64,000 nt of DNA from Paenarthrobacter ilicis (GTDB taxonomy: Bacteria; Actinomycetota; Actinomycetes; Actinomycetales; Micrococcaceae). The stretch covers positions 930,001-994,000 of the forward strand of contig NZ_JAFBCD010000001.1 in NCBI RefSeq assembly GCF_016907545.1, in the 5' to 3' direction. A program made the translations under genes and the position numbers. Positions within the stretch are counted from its first letter, which is position 1, and the number at the start of each line of letters is the position of its first letter. Shown one piece after another: positions 18,460 to 26,900 of the stretch. Under the pieces are notes generated by a model. The model was not told where the DNA came from and searched no databases. It was given only the letters and a program-made list of their open reading frames with translations.

Positions 18460-19293
18460 TTGACATCGCAGAACGTCAGGGGCCGCCGCCGCGCGTCCGG
18501 CCCCGCTGTTGAGCTGCGGCCAGCCCGCGCCACAATGGAGATCCGGCCCCGCGACACCGAGCGCCAAGTCCGCCGCCGTAAGAGCCCATTGCGCCAGGTT
18601 GCCGACTTCGCTGCAGCCAGTGGCGTCGGGCAGAAAGCCGGAGTAGCGCTTGCCGCTACCGGCCTTGCCCTGACTGTCGGTCTGCCAGCGACCAGCCCGG
18701 TCATGGCGACGTCGGAATCAGGCCAGACGGAGTCTGCGCTGGCTGTTGCCGCCGCCGGCAGCCAGCCCGAGGTTTCCGCCGCAGCATCAGCCAAGATCGA
18801 TTTCAGCCGCGCAGCCGTCGCTACGGCCGCTGACCCGGACGGCAAGCTCAAGCAGTTGCTGAGCGCCCAGTCCGCCGGCAGCATCCAGCGCGCCTCGTCG
18901 GTAGGCACCATGGCCAGCCCCCTGGACACCCTGACTACGGCATCGCCCTTCGGCTACCGCGTCAGCCCCCTCACGGGCGGCACGGGTGACTTCCACCGCG
19001 GCCAGGACTTCGTTGCCCAGTGCGGCACGGCTGTCCACGCTGCTGCCACCGGCAAGGTCACCTTCGCCGGCTGGCACGAGTACGGGGGAGGCAACCGCGT
19101 GGTCATCGATCACGGCAACGGCCTCGAAACCACGTACAACCACTTGTCTTCCTTCACCGTCAAGGTGGGGGACACCGTGACGCGCGGCGATACCGTTGCG
19201 CTCAGCGGAACCACGGGCGCATCCACTGGCTGCCACCTCCACTTCGAGGTTCAGGTCAATGGCGAAGTTGTAGACCCCATGGGCTGGCTCTAA
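18460..19293 (+). CDS. Secreted M23-family peptidoglycan endopeptidase
   Basis: 277 aa. An Arg-rich N-terminus (1-57) precedes a hydrophobic export segment (about 59-80, QKAGVALAATGLALTVGLPA). The mature part ends in a LytM/M23 zinc peptidase with ligands H179 and D183 (HRGQDF) and the HLHF motif (H259, H261). It should cleave peptide cross-links of peptidoglycan outside the cell. The start is TTG at 18460, seven nt after AGAGGAA; that SD is the partner of the riboswitch loop. It is the first of three neighbouring hydrolases with a shared export module. Confidence 0.92.
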   Translation: MTSQNVRGRRRASGPAVELRPARATMEIRPRDTERQVRRRKSPLRQVADFAAASGVGQKAGVALAATGLALTVGLPATSPVMATSESGQTESALAVAAAGSQPEVSAAASAKIDFSRAAVATAADPDGKLKQLLSAQSAGSIQRASSVGTMASPLDTLTTASPFGYRVSPLTGGTGDFHRGQDFVAQCGTAVHAAATGKVTFAGWHEYGGGNRVVIDHGNGLETTYNHLSSFTVKVGDTVTRGDTVALSGTTGASTGCHLHFEVQVNGEVVDPMGWL

Positions 19294-19411
19294 GCCAGTT
19301 GATGGTTGTCTCTCGAATTTGGAGACACACCGTGACCTGAATGTGACATTCGCGTTCAACTGTTGTACCGTTCAAAGCGCATCGGCTGTTTAGGGGGCCG
19401 GTGCACTCGAG

Positions 19412-19593
19412 TGGATTGCCTAGCTCTGCCACTACTCGGGATCCGTTCGCATAAATCGTCTGGCAGGGGCGGGGGAACCACTTATGGCCTTCATCAGGAG
19501 GCCTTGGGGTTAAGTCGCAAAGCTTCTTCGAAGCAGCGCGGCCGGATGACTCCCATCCGAATCCGACAGCTCACCTCGCAGGCATTGGGAGAG
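19412..19593 (+). promoter_or_regulatory. c-di-AMP riboswitch (ydaO/yuaA class), copy 2
   Basis: The same blocks recur before the NlpC/P60 gene: GGGGGAACCAC (near 19471), CTTGGGGTTAAG (near 19503) and CCGAATCCGACAGCTCAC (from 19557). The closing stem is TGCC (19417-19420) with GGCA (19581-19584), a compensatory change from copy 1. The hairpin CGGAT/ATCCG (19543-19547/19555-19559) has CTCCC in its loop (19550-19554), complementary to GGGAG (19587-19591) of the SD. The arm between the second and third blocks is shorter than in copy 1. Confidence 0.88.
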
Positions 19594-19602
19594 GCTACCT
19601 AC

Positions 19603-20352
19603 GTGTCATCACGCACTACCCCTGCGCGCCATCGCGCTGAAACGGTTCGCACGAACCCCTTGAACACTCTTTCCAAGGCTGTTTCGTCAAATGCCGGTTC
19701 CGTTGGCCGTCAGGCCGTAGTCCTGGCAGCAGCATCAGGCCTCGTCCTCAGCGTTGGCCTCCCGGCCACTGCTGCCGACACCGACGTCTCCAAAGCAGAA
19801 GCTTCCAGCACCCAGCAACTGGTGGCCACCGCCGTCGTCACCGCCGAGCCCACCGCCACGGTTGCCTTCGAAAGCCCCGTAGTGGTTACCAAAGAGGCTC
19901 CCAAGGTTGTCCAGCGCGCAGCGCAGACCACCACCCAGCGCGCAGCCTCCAACGACACCCAGGCAACCGCCGGTGACGTCACGGCCAAATCCGCCGACGC
20001 TCCGTCTTCAGCTTCCAGTGCATCTGCTTCGGGTCTCGCCGCCATTGCGTACACCGGAATCGGCCACCCCTACGTATGGGGCGGCACCACCCCCAACGGC
20101 TGGGACTGCTCCGGGTTCACCCAGTGGGTCTACGCCCAGGCCGGCATCAGCATCCCCCGCGTCAACGCATGGACTGCCATGAAGCCCACCAGCAACCCCC
20201 AGCCTGGTGACTTGGTCATGCAGAACGGCGGCGCACACGTTGGCATCTACGTTGGCAACGGCATGATGATCAGCGCCTTGAACCCGGGCCAGGGAACGCT
20301 CCTGCACTCGGCAGCCTCCACAGGCACCTCCTCCTTCTTTACCCTCCGCTAG
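19603..20352 (+). CDS. Secreted NlpC/P60 peptidoglycan hydrolase
   Basis: 249 aa. An N-terminal export module (about 30-58: NAGSVGRQAVVLAAASGLVL...) is followed by an Ala/Thr/Val-rich linker and a C-terminal NlpC/P60 domain. The catalytic Cys is C169 in WDCSGFTQWVYAQAG and the His is H212 in GAHVGIYVGNG. It should cut D-gamma-glutamyl-diaminopimelate or lysine bonds in the wall. The GTG at 19603, nine nt after GGGAGAGG, is chosen because an upstream start would run through the riboswitch. Confidence 0.92.
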   Translation: MSSRTTPARHRAETVRTNPLNTLSKAVSSNAGSVGRQAVVLAAASGLVLSVGLPATAADTDVSKAEASSTQQLVATAVVTAEPTATVAFESPVVVTKEAPKVVQRAAQTTTQRAASNDTQATAGDVTAKSADAPSSASSASASGLAAIAYTGIGHPYVWGGTTPNGWDCSGFTQWVYAQAGISIPRVNAWTAMKPTSNPQPGDLVMQNGGAHVGIYVGNGMMISALNPGQGTLLHSAASTGTSSFFTLR

Positions 20353-20452
20353 AAAATATCCGGTTCGGGGTGAGCCAGCATGCCCCCAAGTGCTGGCGCA
20401 CCCAATACCCGCGTGCAACCCCACCTGCCCGTGGACACGAAAAGAGAAAATC

Positions 20453-21238
20453 ATGACCAGTGCACAGAACATTGCACGGCATCGAGCCGAGGCCCCCAAG
20501 ACCAGCTCGCTTGCCATGATTGCCAAGGCTGTCAGCGGCAACGCAGGTACTGTTGGCCGCCAGGCTGCAGTCATCGCTGCAGCTTCCGGCTTGGTCCTGA
20601 CCAGCGGTATCGCTGCCAACGCAGCAGACACCAAGGTTGACCGCGAGTCCACCTCCACTTCCACGTTGGACGTCCAGGCCGTGGTCCAGTCCACCATCGC
20701 CGCTGACTCCACCGTGGACATCTCCTACGAGCGTCCCGTGGTCACCACGGTTCAGGCACCGCCTCCCGTGGAGAAGAAGGCTCCGGCGGCAGAAGCCAAG
20801 GCTGAGACCAAGGCAACGGCCACCACCACCGCTTCCACCAGCACTGCCAACGTTGCCGTGAGCAGCGCAGCACCTGCTGCTGCCAAGGCACCTGCAGCCT
20901 CCAGCGGCATCGGTGCAGCAATTGCTGCCGCAGCCTACGCCCAGTTGGGTGTAACCCAGGACTGCACCATGCTGGTCACCAACTCGTTGGCTGCAGTGGG
21001 CATCCACTTCCACGATTGGCCCGCAGGCTACCTTTCTTTGGGCCGCACGGTCAGCGCTGCTGAAGCCCAGCCGGGCGACCTCGCCTACTACGCCAATGGC
21101 GGTCTGGCCGGACAGGCGCACATCGCCGTTTATGTCGGCAACGGCATGGCTGTTCACGGCGGCTGGAACGGCTCCACCACGGCGCTGTTCAGCGTCAACG
21201 TGGGCTCCGGCCCGGTCTTCATCCGCGTCAACGGCTGA
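20453..21238 (+). CDS. Secreted NlpC/P60-like hydrolase, divergent active-site motif
   Basis: 261 aa with the same export module as its neighbour (NAGTVGRQAAVIAAASGLVL), an Ala/Lys/Thr/Pro linker (about 100-150) and a diverged NlpC/P60-like domain. The Cys sits in TQDCTMLVTNSLAAVGI (C171) rather than DCSGF, and the His is in QAHIAVYVGNG (H223). It is probably a paralogue of the preceding gene with altered substrate or timing. SD AAAGAGA precedes the ATG. It has no riboswitch of its own but could be co-transcribed with the upstream gene (100-bp gap). Confidence 0.88.
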   Translation: MTSAQNIARHRAEAPKTSSLAMIAKAVSGNAGTVGRQAAVIAAASGLVLTSGIAANAADTKVDRESTSTSTLDVQAVVQSTIAADSTVDISYERPVVTTVQAPPPVEKKAPAAEAKAETKATATTTASTSTANVAVSSAAPAAAKAPAASSGIGAAIAAAAYAQLGVTQDCTMLVTNSLAAVGIHFHDWPAGYLSLGRTVSAAEAQPGDLAYYANGGLAGQAHIAVYVGNGMAVHGGWNGSTTALFSVNVGSGPVFIRVNG

Positions 21239-21253
21239 TAACAACTTTTCTTC

Positions 21254-21296
21254 AGGACACCCCGCAGGCCCAGGCCGGCGGGGTGTCCTGCTTTTA
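21254..21296 (+). terminator. Intrinsic terminator after the hydrolase cluster
   Basis: A perfect 12-bp stem (AGGACACCCCGC at 21254-21265 with GCGGGGTGTCCT at 21278-21289) and a CTTTT run. Confidence 0.88.
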
Positions 21297-21650
21297 ACAG
21301 CCCTTTGCCTGGCATAGCCCCCGCAGCCCGGGTTCAATGCCCTTGTCAGGCCGTGCCGCCACCACCCACATTGCTACTCAAGACCCTGCGACACCCCCGG
21401 AATATCGGCGCGGCGCAGGGGTTCCGGTTTCAAAGTAGGTGGCGACGGCACGCAACTCCGGACGCCCGGATTCAGCCACACTTAATGAACCACGCATGAA
21501 CATTCAGCGACCCGCCCGCGGAAACGCAAGAATAATTCGTTGATACGGCATATGAGTGCTTACCCTTATCTTGTCGATCCACAGCCCGTACATGCAGAGG
21601 GCAGCCGGCCCTCGTGCCCCTGACGGGTGCGGCCGTGAAGAGGTACGTGC
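21297..21650. other. Intergenic region, no gene seen
   Basis: About 350 bp without a credible frame. A possible promoter for the HNH gene is TTGATA at 21540-21545 with a TACCCT-like box about 15 bp later; this is weak. No repeat, tRNA or known RNA motif is recognised. Confidence 0.4.
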
Positions 21651-22151
21651 ATGCGCACACTCGTTCTGAATGCTGGATATGAACCGCTGGCGGTTGTGAC
21701 ATTCCGCCGGGCGCTGGTCCTTGTGCTGACTGGGAAAGCAAGCGTGGTGGCCGAAGGCGACGAGCCTGTCGTCGGGCCACAGGAGATTCTTGGACGCCCG
21801 TCCGTGATCCTCCTTAACCGCTACATCCGTCCCAAGTACAACAAGGTCACCGCCGTGAGCCGCCGCGGGGTTCTCCGCCGCGACGGTCACCGGTGCGCCT
21901 ATTGCGGCAAAACAGCCCACACCATAGACCACGTCCACCCCAAATCCAGGGGCGGCGCGGATTCCTGGGAAAACCTGGTTGCGGCGTGCTTGAAATGCAA
22001 CAACGCCAAAAGCGATCACACCCTCGCCGAGATGGGGTGGAAGCTCCGTTTCAAACCAGGTGTGCCCCAGGGAACCATGTGGCAGATCAAGGAACTCGAG
22101 AAACCTGCGCCGGACTGGGACCCGTTCCTGCTGCCGGAATCCGCTGCCTGA
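21651..22151 (+). CDS. HNH endonuclease family protein
   Basis: 166 aa. Zinc-binding CxxC pairs are C82/C85 (CAYCGK) and C113/C116 (CLKC), framing the HNH core with D93-H94, H96 (IDHVHPKSRGG), N108 (SWENLV) and N118 (NNAKSDHT). This is the HNH_5-type single-domain protein (RTLVLNAGYEPLAVV N-terminus) widespread in actinobacteria as a chromosomal gene, not obviously tied to a phage or restriction system. It is probably a DNA nuclease of unknown role. GAGG lies upstream of the ATG. Confidence 0.92.
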   Translation: MRTLVLNAGYEPLAVVTFRRALVLVLTGKASVVAEGDEPVVGPQEILGRPSVILLNRYIRPKYNKVTAVSRRGVLRRDGHRCAYCGKTAHTIDHVHPKSRGGADSWENLVAACLKCNNAKSDHTLAEMGWKLRFKPGVPQGTMWQIKELEKPAPDWDPFLLPESAA

Positions 22152-22193
22152 TCGATTTCTGCTGACCTCCACCCGTCCCGGTAATCTGGGCGG

Positions 22194-23159
22194 ATGGAGT
22201 TCAATGCCGTGATCCTGGCGGGTGGCCGGGCCACCCGCCTCGGTGGCGTGCCCAAACCCTTGTTAAGGTACGACGGCGCGTCCCTCCTTTCGCTTGCCCT
22301 GCAGACTGCCCGGGGTGCTGAAGCTGTGGTGGTGGTGGGGCCGGGGGGTACAGAACCTGGGGGAGACACCGGGGCAGGCACTGGTGCAGATCCTCGGGAG
22401 CCGCAGATGATTCTCCGGGCGCGGGAGCAACCGGCGTTCGCAGGACCGGCGGCGGCCATGGCTGCTGGATTGGCGGCACTGAAGGCGGCGGGCCATACTG
22501 CGCCGTGGACATTGGTCCTGGCCTGCGACATGCCCCATGCCGGCCGTGGACTCCCGGCTTTGGCATCGGCAGTGGACGCCCTTGGGGACGCCGGCAGGAT
22601 GGTCGGCACGGACAGCAAGGAACTGGAAGGTGTCATGGCTGTCTCAGCCGATGGCCGGAAGCAACCCCTGCTTGGTGTCTACAACACGGCCGCACTTGAA
22701 CGGGAAGTGGCTGCAGCCGGGCAGAGCGGGGGCTTAACAGACTCTCCGGTGTTCCGGCTGCTTGCTAGGCTGAACCTGCTGGACGTCAAAGTCCCCGAAG
22801 GATCCACGGACGACGTGGACACGTGGGAGGACGCCGCAGCGCTGGGCATTGACCATGAGTTGGAGGCGGACGTGAAGAGCCAGGAAGAAACACTTGAAGA
22901 GTGGTGCCGGGCATTGCTGCAGGCATTTGAGCTTGAGGGCGTCGACGTGGACGTCAATGAGGTATTGGCAGTTGCAGGAGTGGCCGCACACTCGGTGGTA
23001 CGTCCGGCCGCGCCGCTGGCCACCTTCATCGCCGGATACGCTGCCGGAATGGCGCGTGGTATTGGGCAGGCAAGCGATGATACTGCCATGAGCGCTGCCT
23101 TGGACGTGGCCCGCAGGGTTGCCAAGGAGTACTCGGAATCCGGGGCTGACAGCGAATGA
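22194..23159 (+). CDS. mobA: MobA-like molybdenum cofactor guanylyltransferase fused to DUF6457
   Basis: 321 aa. Residues 1-200 are a nucleotidyltransferase with VILAGGRATRLGGVPKPLLRYDG, which should transfer GMP (or a related nucleotide) onto molybdopterin; WTLVLACDMPH carries the metal-binding Asp. A Gly-rich insert (about 45-65) is unusual. Residues 225-321 form a helical DUF6457 domain (EEWCRALLQAFELEGVDVDVNEVLAVAG), found alone or fused to MobA in actinobacteria. The ATG lies six nt after TAATCT with no SD, so it is probably leaderless. The stop overlaps the moeA start by 4 nt. Confidence 0.92.
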   Translation: MEFNAVILAGGRATRLGGVPKPLLRYDGASLLSLALQTARGAEAVVVVGPGGTEPGGDTGAGTGADPREPQMILRAREQPAFAGPAAAMAAGLAALKAAGHTAPWTLVLACDMPHAGRGLPALASAVDALGDAGRMVGTDSKELEGVMAVSADGRKQPLLGVYNTAALEREVAAAGQSGGLTDSPVFRLLARLNLLDVKVPEGSTDDVDTWEDAAALGIDHELEADVKSQEETLEEWCRALLQAFELEGVDVDVNEVLAVAGVAAHSVVRPAAPLATFIAGYAAGMARGIGQASDDTAMSAALDVARRVAKEYSESGADSE

Positions 23160-24541
23160 CCGGGGCCCCCGGCGAGGGCCACCACGCGGCACACACCTGG
23201 CAGGAAGCCCGCCAACGCGCCTTTGACGTGGCGCCGATTCCTGCAGGCCGTGTTCCGCTGGCTTCGGCGATCGGACGCACGCTGGCGGAAGATGCCCTGG
23301 CCGCCCAGGACATGCCGCACTATGCTTCGTCGGCCATGGATGGTTGGGCTGTCAACGGAAGCGGGCCGTGGATCCTCAGTGATCCCGGCAGCCGACTGGC
23401 CCCGCATCAGGCGAGCCCCATCGCCACTGGGGGTTTGATTCCCCCGGGCGCCAAGGCTGTGCTCCGCCGTGAAAGCGGAGTGATCACCATGGACGACGAC
23501 GGCCTGCCGGTCCTGGCGCTGGGCGGCTCGGCCAAGCCGGGGGAGCCTCGCAATGGGCAGCATATCCGCAGGGCCGGCGAAGAAGCCGCCGAGGGTGATG
23601 TGTTGCTGAAAGCCGGTACCGTTCTGAACCCTGCGCATATAGCTTTGGCCGCACTGGCAGGCCTGGACACCCTCCAGGTGCTGGGCAAGCCGCTGGTGAG
23701 GTTCCTCCTGACGGGGGCCGAGGTAGTGGGGAAGGGCAGGCCCCAGCCGGGCAAGGTCCGTGACACTTTCGGGCCGCAGCTGGGAACTGTGGTGGAAATG
23801 CTGGGCGGAATTGCAGGGGAGAAACTCCGGGTGGGGGACTCCTACGAGGACTGGCTGGAAGCGCTCCGGGATGACGAGCCCGTCGCAGACGGATCGGACG
23901 CAGACGAACCCGACGCGGACGAACCCGACGCGGACGGAGCGGACGCTGGCATGGAGCCTCCGGCCGACGTCGTAATTACCACTGGTGGGACGGGCCTCTC
24001 CGGAACCGACCATTTCAGGCGGGCCGTTGCCGAACTGGGTGGGCGGTTGCTGATCAATGGCATCGCCATGCGTCCCGGCCACCCCGCAGTGTTGGCGGAG
24101 TTGCCCGATGGCAGGTTCATTCTTGGTTTGCCGGGAAATCCTTTGGCGGCCATGATGGCCATGTTCACAGTGGGGGCGCCGCTGTTGGCGGCTTTGGGCC
24201 ACCAGAAGCCGGAAGAGATCGGAAGTGTCCCCTGCGGGACCATGCTCGACGCCGAGCCCGGGCGCACCCGCTTGATGCCGTTCAGGTTGATGTACGGACT
24301 GGCGTCGCCCACGCAGCATGCGGGCCCTGGAATGATGCGCGGTTTGGCTGCCGCGGACGGTGTGATGGTGGTACCGCCCCACGGCGTCCAGATGGGGGAG
24401 CTGGTCCAGGCTTTTGCGTTGCCGTGGGGCAAGCCCCTGCCACTGCCAAAACCGGCCGGTGAGAAGGCGCGCAAGCCGCCGGTCCGGACGGCGAAGAAGG
24501 CCCCGGCGGGGCCTGTGGACTGGAGCGCACTGGATTCCTGA
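23156..24541 (+). CDS. moeA: Molybdopterin molybdenumtransferase MoeA
   Basis: 461 aa; inserts molybdate into molybdopterin-AMP to form active cofactor. Typical segments are PHYASSAMDGWAV (substrate loop), TGGLIPPGAKAV, VRFLLTGAEVVGKG, VVITTGGTGLSGTDHFR and LPGNPLAAMMAMF. An unusual acidic insert of DEPDA-type repeats (coding about 23885-23950) lies between the domain-3 strands. The ATG overlaps the mobA stop (ATGA at 23156-23159), giving translational coupling. The C-terminus carries an extra basic tail (KPAGEKARKPPVRTAKKAP). Confidence 0.95.
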   Translation: MTGAPGEGHHAAHTWQEARQRAFDVAPIPAGRVPLASAIGRTLAEDALAAQDMPHYASSAMDGWAVNGSGPWILSDPGSRLAPHQASPIATGGLIPPGAKAVLRRESGVITMDDDGLPVLALGGSAKPGEPRNGQHIRRAGEEAAEGDVLLKAGTVLNPAHIALAALAGLDTLQVLGKPLVRFLLTGAEVVGKGRPQPGKVRDTFGPQLGTVVEMLGGIAGEKLRVGDSYEDWLEALRDDEPVADGSDADEPDADEPDADGADAGMEPPADVVITTGGTGLSGTDHFRRAVAELGGRLLINGIAMRPGHPAVLAELPDGRFILGLPGNPLAAMMAMFTVGAPLLAALGHQKPEEIGSVPCGTMLDAEPGRTRLMPFRLMYGLASPTQHAGPGMMRGLAAADGVMVVPPHGVQMGELVQAFALPWGKPLPLPKPAGEKARKPPVRTAKKAPAGPVDWSALDS

Positions 24542-24592
24542 GCGTCCTCAAGGGGGAGCGTGCCGGGCCCCGCAAAGTGCAATGATGGAGCT

Positions 24593-26899
24593 ATGAACAG
24601 GCATGCTCCCCAACAGGACATCAACGAAGATGACCTGCAGATCCATCCGCCCAAACGAGCCGCAGCCGGAGTCAAGGCCGTCACAGTGGCCCTGGAACGT
24701 GGCTACGCCCAGGCCGGGGTTTCCCGCACCGTCCGGTCCATGCTCAGGGTCAACCAGCATGACGGATTCGACTGCCCGGGCTGCGCCTGGCCCGAATCCA
24801 TCACCGGGCGCCGCAGCCCCGCGGAGTTCTGCGAAAACGGAGCCAAGGCAATCGCCGAGGAAAGCACCACCCGGACGGTGGATGCCTCCTTCTGGGCGGA
24901 GCATTCCCTTGCGGACCTGGAAGAGAAGACCGAGTACTGGTTGGGGAGCCAAGGGCGGATCTCCGAACCGGTGGTCATCAAGCCGGGCGGAACCCACTAC
25001 CAGCCCATCAGCTGGGGTGACGCCTTTGCGTTGATCGGTGAGCACATCAACGCAACCACCCCTGACCGTTGCGTGTTCTACACCTCCGGGCGAACGGCCA
25101 ACGAGACCGCCTTCATGTACCAGCTGTTTGCCAGGAGCCTCGGCACCAACAACCTTCCCGACTGTTCAAATATGTGCCACGAGTCCTCAGGCAGCGCACT
25201 GAACCCCACCATCGGAATCGGCAAGGGGACCGTGTCACTGGAAGACATCCACCACGCCCAGCTGGTCCTGGTGGTTGGCCAGAACCCGGGCACCAACCAC
25301 CCCCGCATGCTGTCCGCCCTGAGGGACTGCAAGAATAATGGCGGAAAGATCATTGCCGTCAACCCGCTCCCGGAAGCGGGGCTGCTGAATTTCAAGGACC
25401 CCCAGTCCATTAACGGCGTCATCGGCGGTGGCACGCCCATTGCCGATGAGTTCCTGCAGATCAAGGTGGGCGGAGACCTCGCCCTGTTCCAGGCGCTGGG
25501 CCACCTCCTCCTGGAGGAAGAGCGACGCAACCCGGGGACCGTCGTCGACCATTCCTTCATCCAGGAACAAACCGAGGGCTTCGAGGCCTACAAAGAAGCA
25601 CGCTCGGTACTGGACTGGGACGTCACGGAGCGGGCCACCGGCCTCACCCGGGACGAGATCACCACGGCAGCCCGCATGATGGCTGCGTCCAAGGGCACCG
25701 TGATCTGCTGGGCCCTGGGCCTGACCCAGCAGCCGCACTCGGTGGATACCCTGCGCGAGATCATCAACCTGCTGCTGCTCCAAGGCAACTTCGGTAAACC
25801 CGGGGCGGGCGCCTGCCCCGTCCGTGGCCACTCGAACGTCCAGGGCGACCGGACCATGGGTATCTGGGAGAAGCCCAAGGAATCCTTCCTGGCGGGCCTG
25901 GACAGGGAGTTCGGCTTCAGTATGCCGCGTGAACACGGCTATGACTCTGTGGAGACCCAGCACGCCTTGGAAAAGGGAGAGGTGGACGTCTTTGTGTCCA
26001 TGGGCGGAAACTTTGCTGCCGCGGGCTCCGACACAGTTGCCCTGGAGGCCGGGCTGAAACGGGCCGGGCTCACTGTGCACATCTCCACCAAGCCAAACCG
26101 TGCCCACGTGGTCCACGGCGAAACGTCCCTGATCCTCCCCACGTTGGGCAGGACCGACATGGACCAGCACCACCCCACAGGCAAACAATTCCTCTCTGTG
26201 GAAGACTCCATGTCCGTGATCCACAAGACCCAGGGACGGCTGGCTCCCGTCTCCGAGCACCTCCTCAGCGAGCCGGTGATTGTGGCCCGCATGGCCCAGG
26301 CAACCCTGGGCGATGACCACAGTGTGGACTGGCGGGCCATGGCGGAGAATTACGATGTCATCCGTGACCACATCTCCCGGGTCATTCCGGGCTTTGAGAA
26401 CTACAACGCCAGGGTCCGCACCAAAAACGGATTTGTCCTCCCCAACCCGCCCCGGGACACCCGTACTTTCGCCACGGACAGTGGCAAGGGCAGGTTCTCC
26501 GTGCGGCCGCTGGAGTACCTGGAAGCGCCCCCTGGGCACCTCATCCTGCAGACGGTGCGCAGCCACGACCAATACAACACCACCTTCTACGGGCTGGATG
26601 ACCGCTACCGCGGAGTGTCAGATGGCCGCCGTGTCATTCTGGTCCATGCCGAGGACCTGACAGAACTGGGCTTCAAGGACCGGGACCTGGTGGACGTCAT
26701 CTCCACCTTCGCGGGAACCGAGCGGCGTGCCAACAAGTTCAGGCTCATCGCCTACCCCACGGCCAAGGGGTGTGCTGCCGCCTACTTCCCGGAAGCCAAT
26801 GCGCTGGTCCACCGGGAGCTTGTGGCCAGGGAATCCAACACGCCCGGATACAAAGCCATGACAGTACGCTTTGTCCGGCATGAGAGTAACGGAGGCTGA
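24593..26899 (+). CDS. FdhF/YdeP-family molybdopterin oxidoreductase (formate dehydrogenase-like)
   Basis: A 768-aa molybdenum-bis-MGD enzyme. The N-terminal cysteine pattern FDCPGCAWPE plus FCENG (C61, C64, C80) is shorter than the usual four-Cys 4Fe-4S motif and is typical of the YdeP branch. C195 in SNMCHESSG is at the expected Mo-ligand position, where E. coli FdhF has selenocysteine. The MGD-binding segments are VVGQNPGTNHPRM and the C-terminal domain TVRSHDQYNTTFYGLDDRYRG. The substrate may be formate but is not proven; the physiological electron acceptor is unknown. Next to fdhD, mobA and moeA. The ATG at 24593 follows GGAG; a GTG at 24560 is less likely. Confidence 0.9.
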   Translation: MNRHAPQQDINEDDLQIHPPKRAAAGVKAVTVALERGYAQAGVSRTVRSMLRVNQHDGFDCPGCAWPESITGRRSPAEFCENGAKAIAEESTTRTVDASFWAEHSLADLEEKTEYWLGSQGRISEPVVIKPGGTHYQPISWGDAFALIGEHINATTPDRCVFYTSGRTANETAFMYQLFARSLGTNNLPDCSNMCHESSGSALNPTIGIGKGTVSLEDIHHAQLVLVVGQNPGTNHPRMLSALRDCKNNGGKIIAVNPLPEAGLLNFKDPQSINGVIGGGTPIADEFLQIKVGGDLALFQALGHLLLEEERRNPGTVVDHSFIQEQTEGFEAYKEARSVLDWDVTERATGLTRDEITTAARMMAASKGTVICWALGLTQQPHSVDTLREIINLLLLQGNFGKPGAGACPVRGHSNVQGDRTMGIWEKPKESFLAGLDREFGFSMPREHGYDSVETQHALEKGEVDVFVSMGGNFAAAGSDTVALEAGLKRAGLTVHISTKPNRAHVVHGETSLILPTLGRTDMDQHHPTGKQFLSVEDSMSVIHKTQGRLAPVSEHLLSEPVIVARMAQATLGDDHSVDWRAMAENYDVIRDHISRVIPGFENYNARVRTKNGFVLPNPPRDTRTFATDSGKGRFSVRPLEYLEAPPGHLILQTVRSHDQYNTTFYGLDDRYRGVSDGRRVILVHAEDLTELGFKDRDLVDVISTFAGTERRANKFRLIAYPTAKGCAAAYFPEANALVHRELVARESNTPGYKAMTVRFVRHESNGG

Positions 26900-26900
26900 C

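Noticed and set aside
20374..20397. Hairpin GCCAGCA/TGCTGGC between the two NlpC/P60 genes as a terminator
   Set aside because: The stem is only 7 bp with a 10-nt loop and no T run; read-through to the third hydrolase is more likely.
23880..23975. Frameshift or fusion in moeA
   Set aside because: The acidic repeat is in frame and both flanking domains are intact; it is an insertion, not a break.
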